64,000 bases of DNA from Pelodictyon luteolum DSM 273 (GCF_000012485.1 NC_007512.1:311001-375000); one strand, 5' to 3'; shown: positions 9,264 to 22,615, numbered from the stretch's first letter. Numbers and translations are program-made. Notes: generated from the letters alone by a model not told the origin.

Positions 9264-10904
9264 ATGCTTCTCTTGCTCCTGATCCTCTTCGCATTCAGTC
9301 CGGCTCCGCCGGCACTGGAGGCCGCACAGCCTCAGAACGAGGTGCAGCAGGCGGCCATCAGCCGCTGCATCGCAGGACTCCGGGTGGCGCATCCCGCTCC
9401 TGATCCTCACCATACCTGCGTCCGCCAGCTATACGACCTCTATGCCCCAAGGGAGTTCCGGCCTCTCTGGACCAAGCGGCGTTTCGTCGATGCCCTGCTT
9501 CGAGAAATCGACTCCTCCGCAACGGACGGCCTTGATCCCGATGACTACCACCGCGATGCCGTTTTGCGCCTGAAGCATTCCCCGCCCTCGACTCTGGACG
9601 AACGGGTGCAGGCGGAACTTCTTCTTTCTGACGCCTTCCTCACCCTCGCAGCCCATCTCCGGTACGGCAAGGTCGATCCCCTGCGTCTTGATCCGCACTG
9701 GAACTTTCCTGGTTCGGGCGTCCGGTCAGCCATCGGTCCCGGGATGCATCGTGAACCCGGCGAGGAGGGGCCCGCAGCCCTCTTGCAGGAGTTCAGGCTC
9801 CGTCATCCCAAGTACCGCATGCTCCGCCGCGCCCTTGCCCGTTACCGCGCCATCGCGGCTTCGGGCGGCTGGCCCGTTCTGCCGCCGGGACCCGCCCTCA
9901 CTCCCGGCATGCAGAGCTCGCGGGTGCCGGCCCTTCGCCGTCGCCTTGCCATCGTCGGCGACCTCGAAAGCACACTCATCAGGGACAGTTCGACCGTTTT
10001 TGACCCGGAACTCTCCCTCGCGGTCCGCCGCTTCCAGGAACGCCACGGCATCACAGTCGACGGAGTTCCGGGCCTCGAGACCCGGAGCGCAATGAACGTG
10101 CCGGCATCCGTCCGGGTCGAGTGCCTCAAGGTGAACCTTGAGCGCTATCGCTGGTTCCTCAGCGACCTTGATTCAACCTATGTACTGGTCAATATCGCCG
10201 GCTTCAGTCTCCAATATGTGGAAGATGGGGAATTCCGCTGGGCCACGAGGGTGATTGTCGGCAGGCCTTACAGGAAAACGCCGGTCTTCAAGGCTGATAT
10301 GAAGGCAGTCGTGTTCAACCCCCGGTGGGTTGTTCCTCCCACCATCCTCAAGCAGGATGCACTGCCCGCCATCCGGAAAGATCCCGGCTGGCTGAGGGCC
10401 AACCACATATCGGTCATCGACCGCAACGGCAGGACGGTGGATCCTATATCGGTGGACTGGTCCGCCCGTTCGGCTGCCACCTTTCCCTACCGGCTGCAGC
10501 AGGCCGCCGGGGATGATGGCGCGCTTGGCAGACTCAAGTTCCTGCTTCCGAACCCGTATCTCGTCTACCTGCACGATACTCCGAAAAGAGAGCTTTTCCT
10601 GCAAAGTGCAAGGACATTCAGCTCCGGCTGCATCAGGGTGGAAAACCCGCGCCGCCTGGCCCAACTGGTGCTTGCCGACAGCGTGCGGTGGAGTCCGGAG
10701 CAAATCGACGCACAGATTGATACCGGCAGAACCCGGACCATAAGCCTCCCGAAACCCGTTCCCGTCCTCATCCTTTACCTTGCCGCGATGGCCGAGGGTG
10801 AGCGGGTGCTGTTCCGCAACGACGTATACCGGCGGGACACCGCCGTTCTCCAGGCCCTTCAGGCACCTCTTCCCCACTATAAAACGGAAAGCTGCGGCTT
10901 TTGA
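9264..10904 (+). CDS. L,D-transpeptidase of the YcbB/LdtD type
   Basis: This is a 546-residue exported cell-wall enzyme. The signal peptide is MLLLLLILFAFSPAPPALEA. A scaffold domain follows (about residues 50-220), then a PG_binding_1 domain (DPELSLAVRRFQERHGITVDGVPG) and the YkuD catalytic domain. That domain contains VNIAGFSLQYVEDG, YLHDTPKRELF and FSSGCIRVENP, where the Cys is the nucleophile and the upstream His is in the HDT motif. This order is that of E. coli YcbB (LdtD), which makes 3-3 peptidoglycan cross-links. It ends 4 bases before the SRPBCC gene, and an operon with the preceding transpeptidase is likely. Confidence 0.9.
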   Translation: MLLLLLILFAFSPAPPALEAAQPQNEVQQAAISRCIAGLRVAHPAPDPHHTCVRQLYDLYAPREFRPLWTKRRFVDALLREIDSSATDGLDPDDYHRDAVLRLKHSPPSTLDERVQAELLLSDAFLTLAAHLRYGKVDPLRLDPHWNFPGSGVRSAIGPGMHREPGEEGPAALLQEFRLRHPKYRMLRRALARYRAIAASGGWPVLPPGPALTPGMQSSRVPALRRRLAIVGDLESTLIRDSSTVFDPELSLAVRRFQERHGITVDGVPGLETRSAMNVPASVRVECLKVNLERYRWFLSDLDSTYVLVNIAGFSLQYVEDGEFRWATRVIVGRPYRKTPVFKADMKAVVFNPRWVVPPTILKQDALPAIRKDPGWLRANHISVIDRNGRTVDPISVDWSARSAATFPYRLQQAAGDDGALGRLKFLLPNPYLVYLHDTPKRELFLQSARTFSSGCIRVENPRRLAQLVLADSVRWSPEQIDAQIDTGRTRTISLPKPVPVLILYLAAMAEGERVLFRNDVYRRDTAVLQALQAPLPHYKTESCGF

Positions 10905-10908
10905 TGCC

Positions 10909-11379
10909 ATGTCATTTACTGTCGAAATCACCGTGCAGCGCGAGTTCCGCACTGCATCGAGCCCGGAAGATGTTTTCCGGCTGCTTGCCGATGTGCCCCG
11001 GTCGGCATCCTATTTCCCGCAGGTCCTTCAGCTGGTTGATCTCGGCGACAACGCATACCGGTGGGAGATGGAGAAAATCGGTGTCGGCGACTACACCCTC
11101 CAGCAGACCATTTACGCATCCCGGTACACTTCCGACCCGGCGACCCTCAGCGTCTCCTGGACTCCGGTGGAGGGTGTCGGCAACGCTCTTGTGGAAGGGC
11201 ACTGGACCCTTGCCTCGACAGGCGGCGGTACGGCTGTCGCACTCTACTCCAAAGGGCTCCTCACGGTCGAATTGCCGGGCTTTCTCCAGTTTCTTCTCTC
11301 TCCGCTCGTAACGATGGAGTTCGAGGGCCTCATCGACCGCTACATCCGGAACCTGTCGGCAGCCCTCGGCCCTGAATGA
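10909..11379 (+). CDS. SRPBCC (START-like) family protein
   Basis: A 156-residue soluble protein with the helix-grip pattern of the polyketide cyclase/START group. VQREFRTASSPEDVFRLLADVPRSASYFPQV is the usual N-terminal strand-helix, and a C-terminal amphipathic helix (FEGLIDRYIRNLSAAL) closes the pocket. Members bind hydrophobic ligands, and the substrate here is unknown. ATG 10909 follows the transpeptidase stop by 4 bases, so it is probably the last gene of that operon. A strong hairpin begins at its stop codon. Confidence 0.75.
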   Translation: MSFTVEITVQREFRTASSPEDVFRLLADVPRSASYFPQVLQLVDLGDNAYRWEMEKIGVGDYTLQQTIYASRYTSDPATLSVSWTPVEGVGNALVEGHWTLASTGGGTAVALYSKGLLTVELPGFLQFLLSPLVTMEFEGLIDRYIRNLSAALGPE

Positions 11380-11407
11380 AAAGACCGGAGACGGGCTCCG
11401 GTCTTTT
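11379..11407. terminator. Bidirectional intrinsic terminator
   Basis: A perfect stem pairs AAAAGACCGGAG (11379-11390) with CTCCGGTCTTTT (11396-11407) around a 5-base loop. T4 on each strand's 3' side suits both the SRPBCC gene (+) and metH (-), which converge here. Confidence 0.8.
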
Positions 11408-11444
11408 CAATGATGTTCAGCCGATCGGCCGCTTTGCCTATGAT

Positions 11445-15122
<3,678 letters not shown>

Positions 15123-15191
15123 GCTGTGTGCTGGATCCGGTTTTAAAAAGGGGAATATACGGATAAGTCGGCAATTCCCTGCGCCTGCCTG

Positions 15192-15220
15192 TGGACTGTG
15201 GAGGGTTTTAATGGTATATT
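15192..15220 (+). promoter_or_regulatory. Candidate housekeeping promoter for the barrel protein gene
   Basis: TGGACT (15192-15197), a 17-base spacer, then TATATT (15215-15220), about 34 bases before ATG 15254. The -10 hexamer is good and the -35 is weak. This is a sequence match only. Confidence 0.4.
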
Positions 15221-15253
15221 GACGGTGGCGGTAACCTCAAGCAACCTGCAAAC

Positions 15254-16123
15254 ATGCAACGCCCCATGCGTATACTCACATTCAAGGCCATTGTGCCGAT
15301 GCTTTTCATCCTGCAGCTGGTGCTGCCTTCTTCCGCCCGGGCGGCACTGCCCCTCGGCGGGTTCAGCTTTGAGGCGGGGCCTCATATGTCCTGGTTTTCT
15401 TATGATGAGCCCGGAGTCATGGAAGAGTCCGGACTGCTGTACGGCGTTTCAGGGGCCTGCTCGTACCGGGCCGACAATCTGCCGGCAGGCATAGACATGC
15501 TTCGCCTTGAGGCGATGATTGCCAGAGGTGAGGTGGACTACTCCTCTTCTGGTTCGGGGGATTTGAGTGGAATCGATGAGCGGATGTATGAGATCAGGCT
15601 GCTTGCCTCCCGGGATATTTTCAAAGGGCTGCGTTCAACCCTGTCCTGGTACACCGGCATCGCCTACCGCAGGCTGGATGACAGCAGCGGAGGGATGGTC
15701 ACCACGACACAGTACTGCGGCTACGACCGCCACAGCAACTACTGGTACAGCCCCATCGGCATGGAACTGGTTGCCAGACAGGGCGCCGGCTGGTCGATCG
15801 GCGGCACGCTTGAGTATGATGCCTTCTGGGGCGGGACGCAGGTGAGCGACTTGACCGATGCCAACAACGCTTCCTATACGTACTCCGATGATCTTGAAAA
15901 CAGCCAGTCGAGCGGGTACGGTTGGCGCGCGGCACTGATGTTCCGTCAGGAGGTCGGCTTCGGCGCCATGTCGTTCGGTCCGTATTTTCGGTACTGGAAC
16001 ATCGACCGCTCCGACGTTGATACCATTGTCATCACCGAGAACGGCGTCCAACGGGTCACAGGGTTCGTGGAGCCCGACAACAATTCTTCCGAGTACGGGA
16101 TGGCGGTCTCTATCAGCTTTTAG
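15254..16123 (+). CDS. Outer-membrane beta-barrel protein, unknown function
   Basis: The product (289 aa) has a signal peptide (IVPMLFILQLVLPSSARA). Alternating hydrophobic/polar strands rich in Tyr, Trp and Gly follow (for example RSTLSWYTGIAYRRLDD, FGPYFRYWNI). It ends in the aromatic outer-membrane signature SISF. No enzymatic motif is seen. It may be a porin-like or structural outer-membrane protein. ATG 15254 is used, but ATG 15266 is equally possible. It is monocistronic, divergent from metH, and its 3' end overlaps the opposing esterase gene by 11 bp. Confidence 0.75.
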   Translation: MQRPMRILTFKAIVPMLFILQLVLPSSARAALPLGGFSFEAGPHMSWFSYDEPGVMEESGLLYGVSGACSYRADNLPAGIDMLRLEAMIARGEVDYSSSGSGDLSGIDERMYEIRLLASRDIFKGLRSTLSWYTGIAYRRLDDSSGGMVTTTQYCGYDRHSNYWYSPIGMELVARQGAGWSIGGTLEYDAFWGGTQVSDLTDANNASYTYSDDLENSQSSGYGWRAALMFRQEVGFGAMSFGPYFRYWNIDRSDVDTIVITENGVQRVTGFVEPDNNSSEYGMAVSISF

Positions 16124-16781
16124 CCGTCGTCCGCTTCTCGATCCATGAGCGTATGGCGGCGACCCCTTCACCCGATATCTGGTGTGCCACCGGGTATTCG
16201 TGGTAGCTGATGTCGTCGACCCGGTCTTTGAGCCAGTGCTCGGATGCACGTCCTTTTTCGATAGGCAGCACGTCGTCATAGATGCCGTGCATCACAAGAA
16301 AGGGCAGTGCTCTCAGCCCCTCCGGGCCGCCGCCTTCCGGCATGCTTGATTCCGGAAGCTGCCCCGAGAGGGCGATCACTCCGTGCAGCAGGTCGGGCCG
16401 GGTGAAGGCTGTCAAGTAGCTCATCACCGCTCCCTGGCTGAACCCCATCAAAAACACCTTTCCTCCAGCCGGACTGAACGTCTCGATCAGCTCCCCGGTG
16501 AATGCAATGAACCGGTCCAGCGCGAGCGCTGCGGCTGCGTAGTCCACCGTGATGCCGGTCGGCGTGAACTCAATCGGGAACCAGCCGAACATTTCCATGT
16601 CGAGCATCACCGGCGCCCTCGGGCTGACATAGCGGCACGTTGCCGGGAGATCCGGGGCAAGCTGGATAAGGTCTTTTTCGTTGCTGCCGTAGCCGTGCAG
16701 CATGATGACGAGAGGGGCTGGTTCAGGGCCTCTGGGGTCAAGTTCGAGGGTGGTGAGTGAACGGTGCTGTCGCTTGAGCAT
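16113..16781 (-). CDS. Phospholipase/carboxylesterase family alpha/beta hydrolase
   Basis: A 222-residue serine hydrolase of the carboxylesterase/thioesterase (DLH-like) group. It shows the oxyanion segment IMLHGYGSNEKD, the nucleophile elbow GFSQGAVMS, the acid in HGIYDDVLP and the catalytic His in YPVAHQIS. It has no signal peptide, so it is cytoplasmic. The natural substrate cannot be told from sequence. It starts 24 bases after the stop of mnmA (same strand), so it may be the last gene of the etf-QO/mnmA transcript. Confidence 0.87.
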   Translation of the reverse strand: MLKRQHRSLTTLELDPRGPEPAPLVIMLHGYGSNEKDLIQLAPDLPATCRYVSPRAPVMLDMEMFGWFPIEFTPTGITVDYAAAALALDRFIAFTGELIETFSPAGGKVFLMGFSQGAVMSYLTAFTRPDLLHGVIALSGQLPESSMPEGGGPEGLRALPFLVMHGIYDDVLPIEKGRASEHWLKDRVDDISYHEYPVAHQISGEGVAAIRSWIEKRTTAKS

Positions 16782-16804
16782 GGCGATTGAAGGTCGTGTT
16801 GCGG

Positions 16805-17908
16805 TTATGGGTGTGGTTCCATGGGCAGGGCGCCCTCTATGATGCCGCCGCCGAGCACTTCCTCGCCGCGGTAGAAGACGGCTGCCTGACCGGGGGTGAG
16901 GGCGCTTTTTGGTTCCTTGAACATTATTCTGGCTGTGACTCCGGTCGGGCCGGGCCCCAGTGGAATGATGGTGCAGGGGGAGGCGTGGTCCCGGTATCTT
17001 ATCTTTGCTGTGGCTTCCATCGGGGCAAAGGGCGGATCGATCCCTATCCAGTTGAGGTGAGAAACTTCGACCGACGTTGAAAAGAGTGCGCTTTTCGGAC
17101 CGGTGTGGACGAGGTTGCCGATGGGGTCGATGGCCGTCACGTAAAGCGGCTCCCCGGTCGCTGTGCCGAGCCCCCTCCGCTGGCCGATGGTGTAGAACGG
17201 GTAGCCTTTGTGGTGGCCGATGACCTGCCCGGAAGGATCGAGGATTTCCCCGCCCTCAACCCGCCGGTGGAGTCCGGGCACGGCGCTTTCCAGATAGCTG
17301 CCGTAGTCGTCGTCAGGCACGAAGCAGATCTCCTGGCTCTCTTTTTTTTCTGCAGCGGTGAGGCCGAAGGAACGGGCCAGATCGCGGACTTCAGGCTTCG
17401 TAAGGCCTCCGAGCGGCAGGATTGTCCGTGAAAGCTCTTCCTGTGCGAGCATCCAGAGGAAGTAGCTCTGGTCTTTCTTCCGGTCAAGGCCGGCAAAGAG
17501 CCTGTGACGGCCATCGATGAACGCGGTGCGGGCGTAATGGCCTGTGGCGACCATGTCCGCACCGAGCTGGGCGGCTCCTTCCAGAAGGCCTCTCCACTTG
17601 ATGGTTTTGTTGCAGACCATGCAGGGGTTCGGGGTCCTTGCTGCAAGGTACTCCTCCTTGAAATAATCCATCACTTCGTTCCGGAATCTGGCCGCGAGGT
17701 TGAGGGTAAAGACGGGGATATGGAACTCCTCCCTGCTGGAGATCGTCATCGGCGATGGTTCGAGAACAGTTGATCCGTCACCTTCCTGCAGCACCTTGAG
17801 GTGCAGCCCCAGGACCTCATATCCCTCACGGACGAGCATGCAGGCCGCGACCGAGGAGTCCACGCCACCGGAGAGGCCGACAATGACTTTTTTCTTCTTT
17901 CGTTCCAT
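16805..17908 (-). CDS. mnmA: tRNA-specific 2-thiouridylase
   Basis: It thiolates the wobble uridine (s2U34) of tRNA-Lys, -Glu and -Gln using sulfur relayed from a cysteine desulfurase. The PP-loop SGGVDSS is near the N-terminus. The two catalytic cysteines sit in RTPNPCMVCNKTIKW and SQEICFVPDDDYG. The C-terminal beta-barrel domains complete a 367-residue protein of normal length. ATG 17908 (MERKKKKVIVGLSGG) was chosen because it lies just 4 bases after the stop of the upstream gene; the frame upstream is only an overlap with that gene. Confidence 0.95.
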   Translation of the reverse strand: MERKKKKVIVGLSGGVDSSVAACMLVREGYEVLGLHLKVLQEGDGSTVLEPSPMTISSREEFHIPVFTLNLAARFRNEVMDYFKEEYLAARTPNPCMVCNKTIKWRGLLEGAAQLGADMVATGHYARTAFIDGRHRLFAGLDRKKDQSYFLWMLAQEELSRTILPLGGLTKPEVRDLARSFGLTAAEKKESQEICFVPDDDYGSYLESAVPGLHRRVEGGEILDPSGQVIGHHKGYPFYTIGQRRGLGTATGEPLYVTAIDPIGNLVHTGPKSALFSTSVEVSHLNWIGIDPPFAPMEATAKIRYRDHASPCTIIPLGPGPTGVTARIMFKEPKSALTPGQAAVFYRGEEVLGGGIIEGALPMEPHP

Positions 17909-17912
17909 AGCT

Positions 17913-19592
17913 TCAGCTGATTTTGTAGCCGGGCCCGCCACCGCCTTCGGGAGGTGTCCAGGTGATTATCCCGTATGGGTCCGCTGCTTCGCAGGTCTTG
18001 CAGTGCAGGCAGTTGGATGCGTTGATCCGTAGTGCGCCTCCCCCATCGGTGAGCTCATAGACGCCGGCGGGACAGAACCGGGTGCAGGGGTTGCCGTACT
18101 CGCGGCGGCAGCGATCGAGGCAGATGGCAGCCATGTCTTCGGAGGATATCCTGAGGTGGCATGGCTGGTTTTCCTCGTGCACGGTACCTGAACGGTAGAT
18201 GGCATCGGCTTTGGTGAAGGTGAGTGTACCGTCTGGACGGTGCGCCTGCTCCGCCTTCTCGAGGGCGGCCATCTCTTTCCTCGATTCCAGCGCGGGATCG
18301 GATGTTTTTGTTGTGCTTTCAGCCTTGCCTGCAGCAAGCCCCGCTCCGGGGAATTTCAGACTGATGCCGGTCTGCAGGAGGCCGTGGTAGATGCCTCGAT
18401 CGAAGGCCTGGCGGTAGCTGCGGGCAAGAGCGAGTTCGTCGTGGGCCCAGGATGTGCGGAACTGCTTCTCGTATCCGGCGAGTCGACCGGCCGAAAAGTC
18501 GTCCTGGCAGAGTGCTTCAAAGAGGGTTTCTGCTGCCAGCATGCCGGACTTCATGGCGAGGTGGATCCCCTTCAGGCGTCGCATGTCGAGCATGCCGGCA
18601 GATTCGCCGACGAGGAGAAACCCCTCTCCGGATATCCTGCCCATGGCATCGTACCCGCCGGAGGTGATGGTCCTCGCCCCCGCCTCCAGGATGGTGCCTC
18701 CCTCCAGGAGGCTCCGGACAAACGGGTGCTCCTTGAACCGCTGCAGGTTCAGGTGGGGATCGGCGGCCGGGGCATGCCGTTCGACAGAGGTGACGAACCC
18801 GACCGAAAGTTCAGTATCGGAGAGGGCATAGATCCATCCGCCGCCGTAACGGCTGGACGGAAGGGGGTAGCCGAAGGTGTGACGCACCGTTCCCGCGCTT
18901 ATTCTGCCGGAAGGGATCCGCCAGCACTCCTTCATTCCGGTCTCCTGGTTGCGGGCGGCACCCGGCGGGTGGAGGTTGAATATCCGGTCCAGTTCTGCCG
19001 TGAGAGATCCGCCGGCACCTTCGCCGATCACCGTTGCCCGGGCTTTGAGGACAAGGCCCGGCTCGTATGCGGGTCCGGGGGTTCCATTCTTATCGACACC
19101 CTTGTCGTCCGTCAACACCCCTATAAGGCGCCCATCTTCAACCACGGTGCCGACTGCCGCCGTGCCCTCAAACAGGTCGATGCCCTCTTTCTCCGCCAGT
19201 TCGGCCATCCACGCCCCGACACGGGAAAGCGAGCAGAGGGTGTTGCCCCGGTTGCTGAACGCCTCGGGGATGCTCGGGAACCTTAGTTTCCGGTTTTTCG
19301 TGAGGTACCAGATGCCCTCTTCGGAAACGGCCGGCCCCGAAGGGAAGCCGCGTTCCAGGTAATCCGGCATGAACTCCCTGAGCGCCCTTGGGTCGAGGAT
19401 AGCTCCTGACAGGAGGTGAGCTCCCGGGTAACGCCCCTTGTCGATGACGGCAATCGATGGCTCGAGCGGGTCAGGAGCCATTGCATTGTGATGTCGGAGC
19501 AGGCGGCGAAGGTGGATTGCCGCAGTAAGGTTTGCCGGCCCGGCGCCGATGAAAAGGATGTCGAATTCGACTGTTTCAGGTTCGGTGTTCAC
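17913..19592 (-). CDS. Electron transfer flavoprotein-ubiquinone oxidoreductase
   Basis: It passes electrons from reduced ETF to the quinone pool at the membrane. The FAD-binding motif GAGPANLTAAIHL is at the N-terminus. The conserved substrate loop YPGAHLLSGAILDPRAL follows, with a second FAD contact GEGFLLVGESAGMLDM. The C-terminal ferredoxin-like domain has CTRFCPAGVYE and NCLHCKTCEAADPYG, binding a [4Fe-4S] cluster. At 559 residues it matches the family. The start codon is GTG. It precedes mnmA by 4 bases and follows mgtE by 24. No etfA/etfB gene is in the window, so its electron donor is unknown here. Confidence 0.93.
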   Translation of the reverse strand: MNTEPETVEFDILFIGAGPANLTAAIHLRRLLRHHNAMAPDPLEPSIAVIDKGRYPGAHLLSGAILDPRALREFMPDYLERGFPSGPAVSEEGIWYLTKNRKLRFPSIPEAFSNRGNTLCSLSRVGAWMAELAEKEGIDLFEGTAAVGTVVEDGRLIGVLTDDKGVDKNGTPGPAYEPGLVLKARATVIGEGAGGSLTAELDRIFNLHPPGAARNQETGMKECWRIPSGRISAGTVRHTFGYPLPSSRYGGGWIYALSDTELSVGFVTSVERHAPAADPHLNLQRFKEHPFVRSLLEGGTILEAGARTITSGGYDAMGRISGEGFLLVGESAGMLDMRRLKGIHLAMKSGMLAAETLFEALCQDDFSAGRLAGYEKQFRTSWAHDELALARSYRQAFDRGIYHGLLQTGISLKFPGAGLAAGKAESTTKTSDPALESRKEMAALEKAEQAHRPDGTLTFTKADAIYRSGTVHEENQPCHLRISSEDMAAICLDRCRREYGNPCTRFCPAGVYELTDGGGALRINASNCLHCKTCEAADPYGIITWTPPEGGGGPGYKIS

Positions 19593-19616
19593 GGGCGGAA
19601 GGGTTATGGAAGAGAC

Positions 19617-20999
19617 TCAGAGGAGGATGCCTCCGAGGAGCAGCGATGCCACGCTGAAGTAGATGACGATGCCGGTCACGTCGACCAGAGTGGCGACGAA
19701 CGGCGCAGAGGAGGTCGCCGGGTCGAGACCCCAGTGCTGCAGGAGCAGCGGAAGCATGGAGCCTGCAAGCGTGCCGAAGAGGACGATGCCGACGAGCGAG
19801 ATGCCGACGGTAAGCGACATGTATACCCACTGCATGGTCAGCTGGCCGAAGACCATGGCCCATACGATGACCCGGAACACTCCGATGAGGCCGAGCAGGC
19901 CTCCGAGCGCCATGCCGGAAATGATTTCGCGGCGCATCACGTTCCACCAGTCCCGGATGGTGATTTCGCCGAGCGCAAGGGAGCGGATGATCAGCGTTGC
20001 CGCCTGAGAGCCGGAGTTGCCGCCGCTGGAGATGATGAGCGGAATGAAGGTGGCAAGGACAATGGCTTTGGCCAGTTCCTCCTCGAAGAATGCCATTGCC
20101 GAAGCGGTAAGCATTTCACCGATGAAGAGGACGACGAGCCAGACCGCCCGCTTTTTGATGAGCTGCGGAATGGGCAGGTCGATGTAGGGCTCTTCGAGGG
20201 CTTCGATACCGCCGAACTTCTGGATGTCTTCGGTCTCCTCCTCTTCTGCGACGTCGAGCATGTCGTCGACCGTCACGATGCCGATAAGGTAGCCGTTCGA
20301 GTCGACGACCGGAAGGGCGACGGTATCGTACTTCTTGAAGGCGTCGAGTGCGTCCTTCTGGTCCTGGGTTGCCGTCAAGGTGACGATCTTGTCTTCGGAG
20401 ACAATGTCGCGGATCTTTTTCTCCGGGCTCGAGAGCAGGAGTTCACGGGCCATCAGTTCGCCCTTGAGCTTGCCGTGGTCGTCGACGACGTAGATGACGT
20501 TGAGGGTTTCGCTCTCGTGGCCGTAGGTCCGGATGTATTCGAGGACCTGGTTGATGTTCCAGTCCTTCTTGACGGAGAGGTAGTCAGGCGACATGAGCCT
20601 GCCGACGCTGTCTTCGGCGTAGGCAAGCAGGGTCTTTGCGATCTTGAACTCTTTGAAGGAGAGCAGGCGGAGCAGCTCCTGCGTCACGTTGCCGGGCAGT
20701 TCCTCGAGCAGTGCCGTACGGTCATCGGCCGACATGCTGTTGAGGATGTGGGTTACATCCTTCTGGGTGAGGGCTTCGAGGAGGTTCTGCTGGGAGTCGA
20801 GATCGAGGTATTCGAATGTCTCGGTGGCAACGTCCTTTGGGAGCAGGCGGAAGAGTATGGCCTGTTCGTTTTCGGGCAGGTCGCTGATGAGCTCGGCAAG
20901 ATCGACCGGCAGCCAGTCATTGAATATCCGCTGCAGGGCGCTGAAGTTTCTGCGCTCGATCAGTTCCCTGATTTCTGGAAGGAGTGGGGTGCCGAGCAT
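19617..20999 (-). CDS. mgtE: Magnesium transporter MgtE
   Basis: A 460-residue Mg2+ channel/transporter. The cytosolic N domain (about residues 1-135) has repeated helical [15 protein letters not shown]-type segments. A CBS pair follows (about 140-260; [31 protein letters not shown]), then the connecting helix and five membrane helices (about 285-460). These include the pore-lining motif [18 protein letters not shown] and a conserved Asp in [10 protein letters not shown]. In the family, the N and CBS domains close the pore when internal Mg2+ is high. The 99 bases upstream are too short for an M-box riboswitch. Confidence 0.95.
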   Translation of the reverse strand: MLGTPLLPEIRELIERRNFSALQRIFNDWLPVDLAELISDLPENEQAILFRLLPKDVATETFEYLDLDSQQNLLEALTQKDVTHILNSMSADDRTALLEELPGNVTQELLRLLSFKEFKIAKTLLAYAEDSVGRLMSPDYLSVKKDWNINQVLEYIRTYGHESETLNVIYVVDDHGKLKGELMARELLLSSPEKKIRDIVSEDKIVTLTATQDQKDALDAFKKYDTVALPVVDSNGYLIGIVTVDDMLDVAEEEETEDIQKFGGIEALEEPYIDLPIPQLIKKRAVWLVVLFIGEMLTASAMAFFEEELAKAIVLATFIPLIISSGGNSGSQAATLIIRSLALGEITIRDWWNVMRREIISGMALGGLLGLIGVFRVIVWAMVFGQLTMQWVYMSLTVGISLVGIVLFGTLAGSMLPLLLQHWGLDPATSSAPFVATLVDVTGIVIYFSVASLLLGGILL

Positions 21000-21098
21000 T
21001 CCGGAAGTCGTTTAGGGTGGATCATGCCTTGCCAGCCGTCCCCTAATAAAGGACATTTTTTTACAACTTTCCAACATCGCCGTGCCATTTTGTCCCCC

Positions 21099-21689
21099 TC
21101 AGGAGGGGCGCCCCTTCGAGACGTGGGGGCTGTCGGCAAGGTATTTCCTCCATGGCAGTTCGCGGCTCCTCGAAATCCCGACCCGGGTTGAAGTGCAGAT
21201 CATCGAGGGTTGCGGCGAAGGTGCATCGAGCAGGAAGAACTCGTTGCCGAACAGATCCCTGCCGCTGGAGCTCCGCTCGACGCCGAGGGCGCTGGTGAGC
21301 TTGGCCGGTCCGCTCATGAGGGCGGTCTCGACTGTCGTCTGCCGCCGCTCCTGCATGCAGGGGATTCCTTCAACCGGTTCCATCGCCCGTATGAGCACGG
21401 CTCCGGCCGTGCCTTCGGGTTCGGTGACGATGTTCAGGAGATGGTGGCATCCGTAGGAAAAATAAACGTACAGGGTGCCGGGGGCCTCGAACATGACCCG
21501 GTTCCGCTCAGTCTTTTTCCTCCACGCATGGCAGGCCTCATCGTTATGGCCGAGATAGGCTTCGGTTTCGACGATCCGCCCCTTCAGGACGGTGCCTGAG
21601 GGCGTGATGCGCACGAAAATCTTTCCGAGGAGGCGCTCGGTGAGCGCCAGGGTGGGAGCCGTGAAGAATTGTTTTCCGAGCCGCGTCAT
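21099..21689 (-). CDS. 3-methyladenine (alkyladenine) DNA glycosylase
   Basis: A base-excision repair enzyme of the AAG/MPG family that removes alkylated purines. The protein (196 aa) shows the family landmarks LLGKIFVR, the catalytic Glu in [42 protein letters not shown] and [10 protein letters not shown]. Length is typical. It is transcribed away from parA; the 104-base gap holds the parA promoter. Confidence 0.93.
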   Translation of the reverse strand: MTRLGKQFFTAPTLALTERLLGKIFVRITPSGTVLKGRIVETEAYLGHNDEACHAWRKKTERNRVMFEAPGTLYVYFSYGCHHLLNIVTEPEGTAGAVLIRAMEPVEGIPCMQERRQTTVETALMSGPAKLTSALGVERSSSGRDLFGNEFFLLDAPSPQPSMICTSTRVGISRSRELPWRKYLADSPHVSKGRPS

Positions 21690-21705
21690 GGCCTGCGAAT
21701 AGAGT

Positions 21706-21733
21706 TTGTAAAAGATGTACTAAGTAGTATAAT
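21706..21733 (+). promoter_or_regulatory. Candidate sigma-70-type promoter of parAB
   Basis: TTGTAA (21706-21711), a 16-base spacer, then a perfect TATAAT (21728-21733), about 60 bases before the parA ATG. The surrounding sequence repeats TAGTAT, which raises AT content locally. Confidence 0.55.
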
Positions 21734-21793
21734 GTAGTATGTCACTTTTGAACTTCAACTCCTGCAGATTCCCCTCCCTAGATTCCTAGATAC

Positions 21794-22591
21794 ATGGGCC
21801 GAGTAATTGCGATTGCAAACCAGAAGGGCGGGGTCGGCAAAACGACCACGGCCGTCAACATTGCGGCTTCCATTGCGATTTCCGAGTTCAGGACGCTGCT
21901 CATCGACATCGACCCCCAGGCCAATGCGACCTCGGGTTTCGGTATCGACAATGGCGAGGAGATCGACAACACGTTCTATCAGGTGATGGTGAAGGGGGGA
22001 GAGATCAAGGATGCCGTCATGCGCTCCAGCCTTGAGTACCTCGACGTCCTGCCCTCGAACGTGAACCTCGTCGGCATGGAGGTGGAGCTGGTGAACATGC
22101 GCGACCGAGAGTATGTGATGCAGAAGGCACTGAAGGCGGTCAGGAACGACTACGACTACATCATCATCGACTGCCCCCCGTCGCTTGGTCTCATAACCCT
22201 CAACGCCCTTACCGCGGCCGATTCGGTGCTCATCCCGGTCCAGGCGGAATACTACGCGCTTGAAGGTCTGGGCAAGCTGCTCAACACGATAAGTATCGTG
22301 CGCAAGCACCTGAACCCGAAGCTCGACATAGAGGGCGTGCTGGTGACCATGTTTGACGCCCGCCTCCGTCTTGCGACCCAGGTGGCCGAAGAGGTTAAGA
22401 AGTTTTTCAAAGACAAGGTATACCGTACCCACATCCGCAGGAACGTGCGGCTGTCCGAGGCTCCGAGCCACGGCATGCCGGCCCTCCTGTACGATGCCCA
22501 GAGCATAGGGTCGAAAGATTACCTGGACCTTGTCCGGGAGATGTTCGAACGGGACGGAAACATCAAAAAATTTAAAGTCCGGCAGCAGTAG
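21794..22591 (+). CDS. parA: Chromosome-partitioning ATPase ParA (Soj)
   Basis: A deviant Walker-A ATPase ([13 protein letters not shown] near residues 9-21) of 265 residues. Walker A' is [14 protein letters not shown] and the Walker B strand is [11 protein letters not shown]. It binds nucleoid DNA in the ATP state, and ParB triggers release, moving the origin region. No N-terminal DNA-binding extension is present, as in chromosomal Soj rather than plasmid type Ia ParA. parB follows after 24 bases. Confidence 0.95.
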   Translation: MGRVIAIANQKGGVGKTTTAVNIAASIAISEFRTLLIDIDPQANATSGFGIDNGEEIDNTFYQVMVKGGEIKDAVMRSSLEYLDVLPSNVNLVGMEVELVNMRDREYVMQKALKAVRNDYDYIIIDCPPSLGLITLNALTAADSVLIPVQAEYYALEGLGKLLNTISIVRKHLNPKLDIEGVLVTMFDARLRLATQVAEEVKKFFKDKVYRTHIRRNVRLSEAPSHGMPALLYDAQSIGSKDYLDLVREMFERDGNIKKFKVRQQ

Positions 22592-22615
22592 CCGCCGGCG
22601 GACGGGTCAGGGGAT

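Noticed and set aside
15123-15253. Cobalamin or SAM riboswitch ahead of metH
   Set aside because: The gap is 131 bases shared with a divergent gene, and no B12-box or SAM-box-like sequence is visible.
20999-21099. M-box magnesium riboswitch ahead of mgtE
   Set aside because: The gap is only about 100 bases, much shorter than an M-box, and no matching stems are seen.
19416-21191. 591-codon open frame on the plus strand
   Set aside because: It lies opposite ETF-QO and mgtE, both with full family motifs. Its translation is Asp/Glu/Arg/Gly-rich antisense of GC-rich coding sequence.
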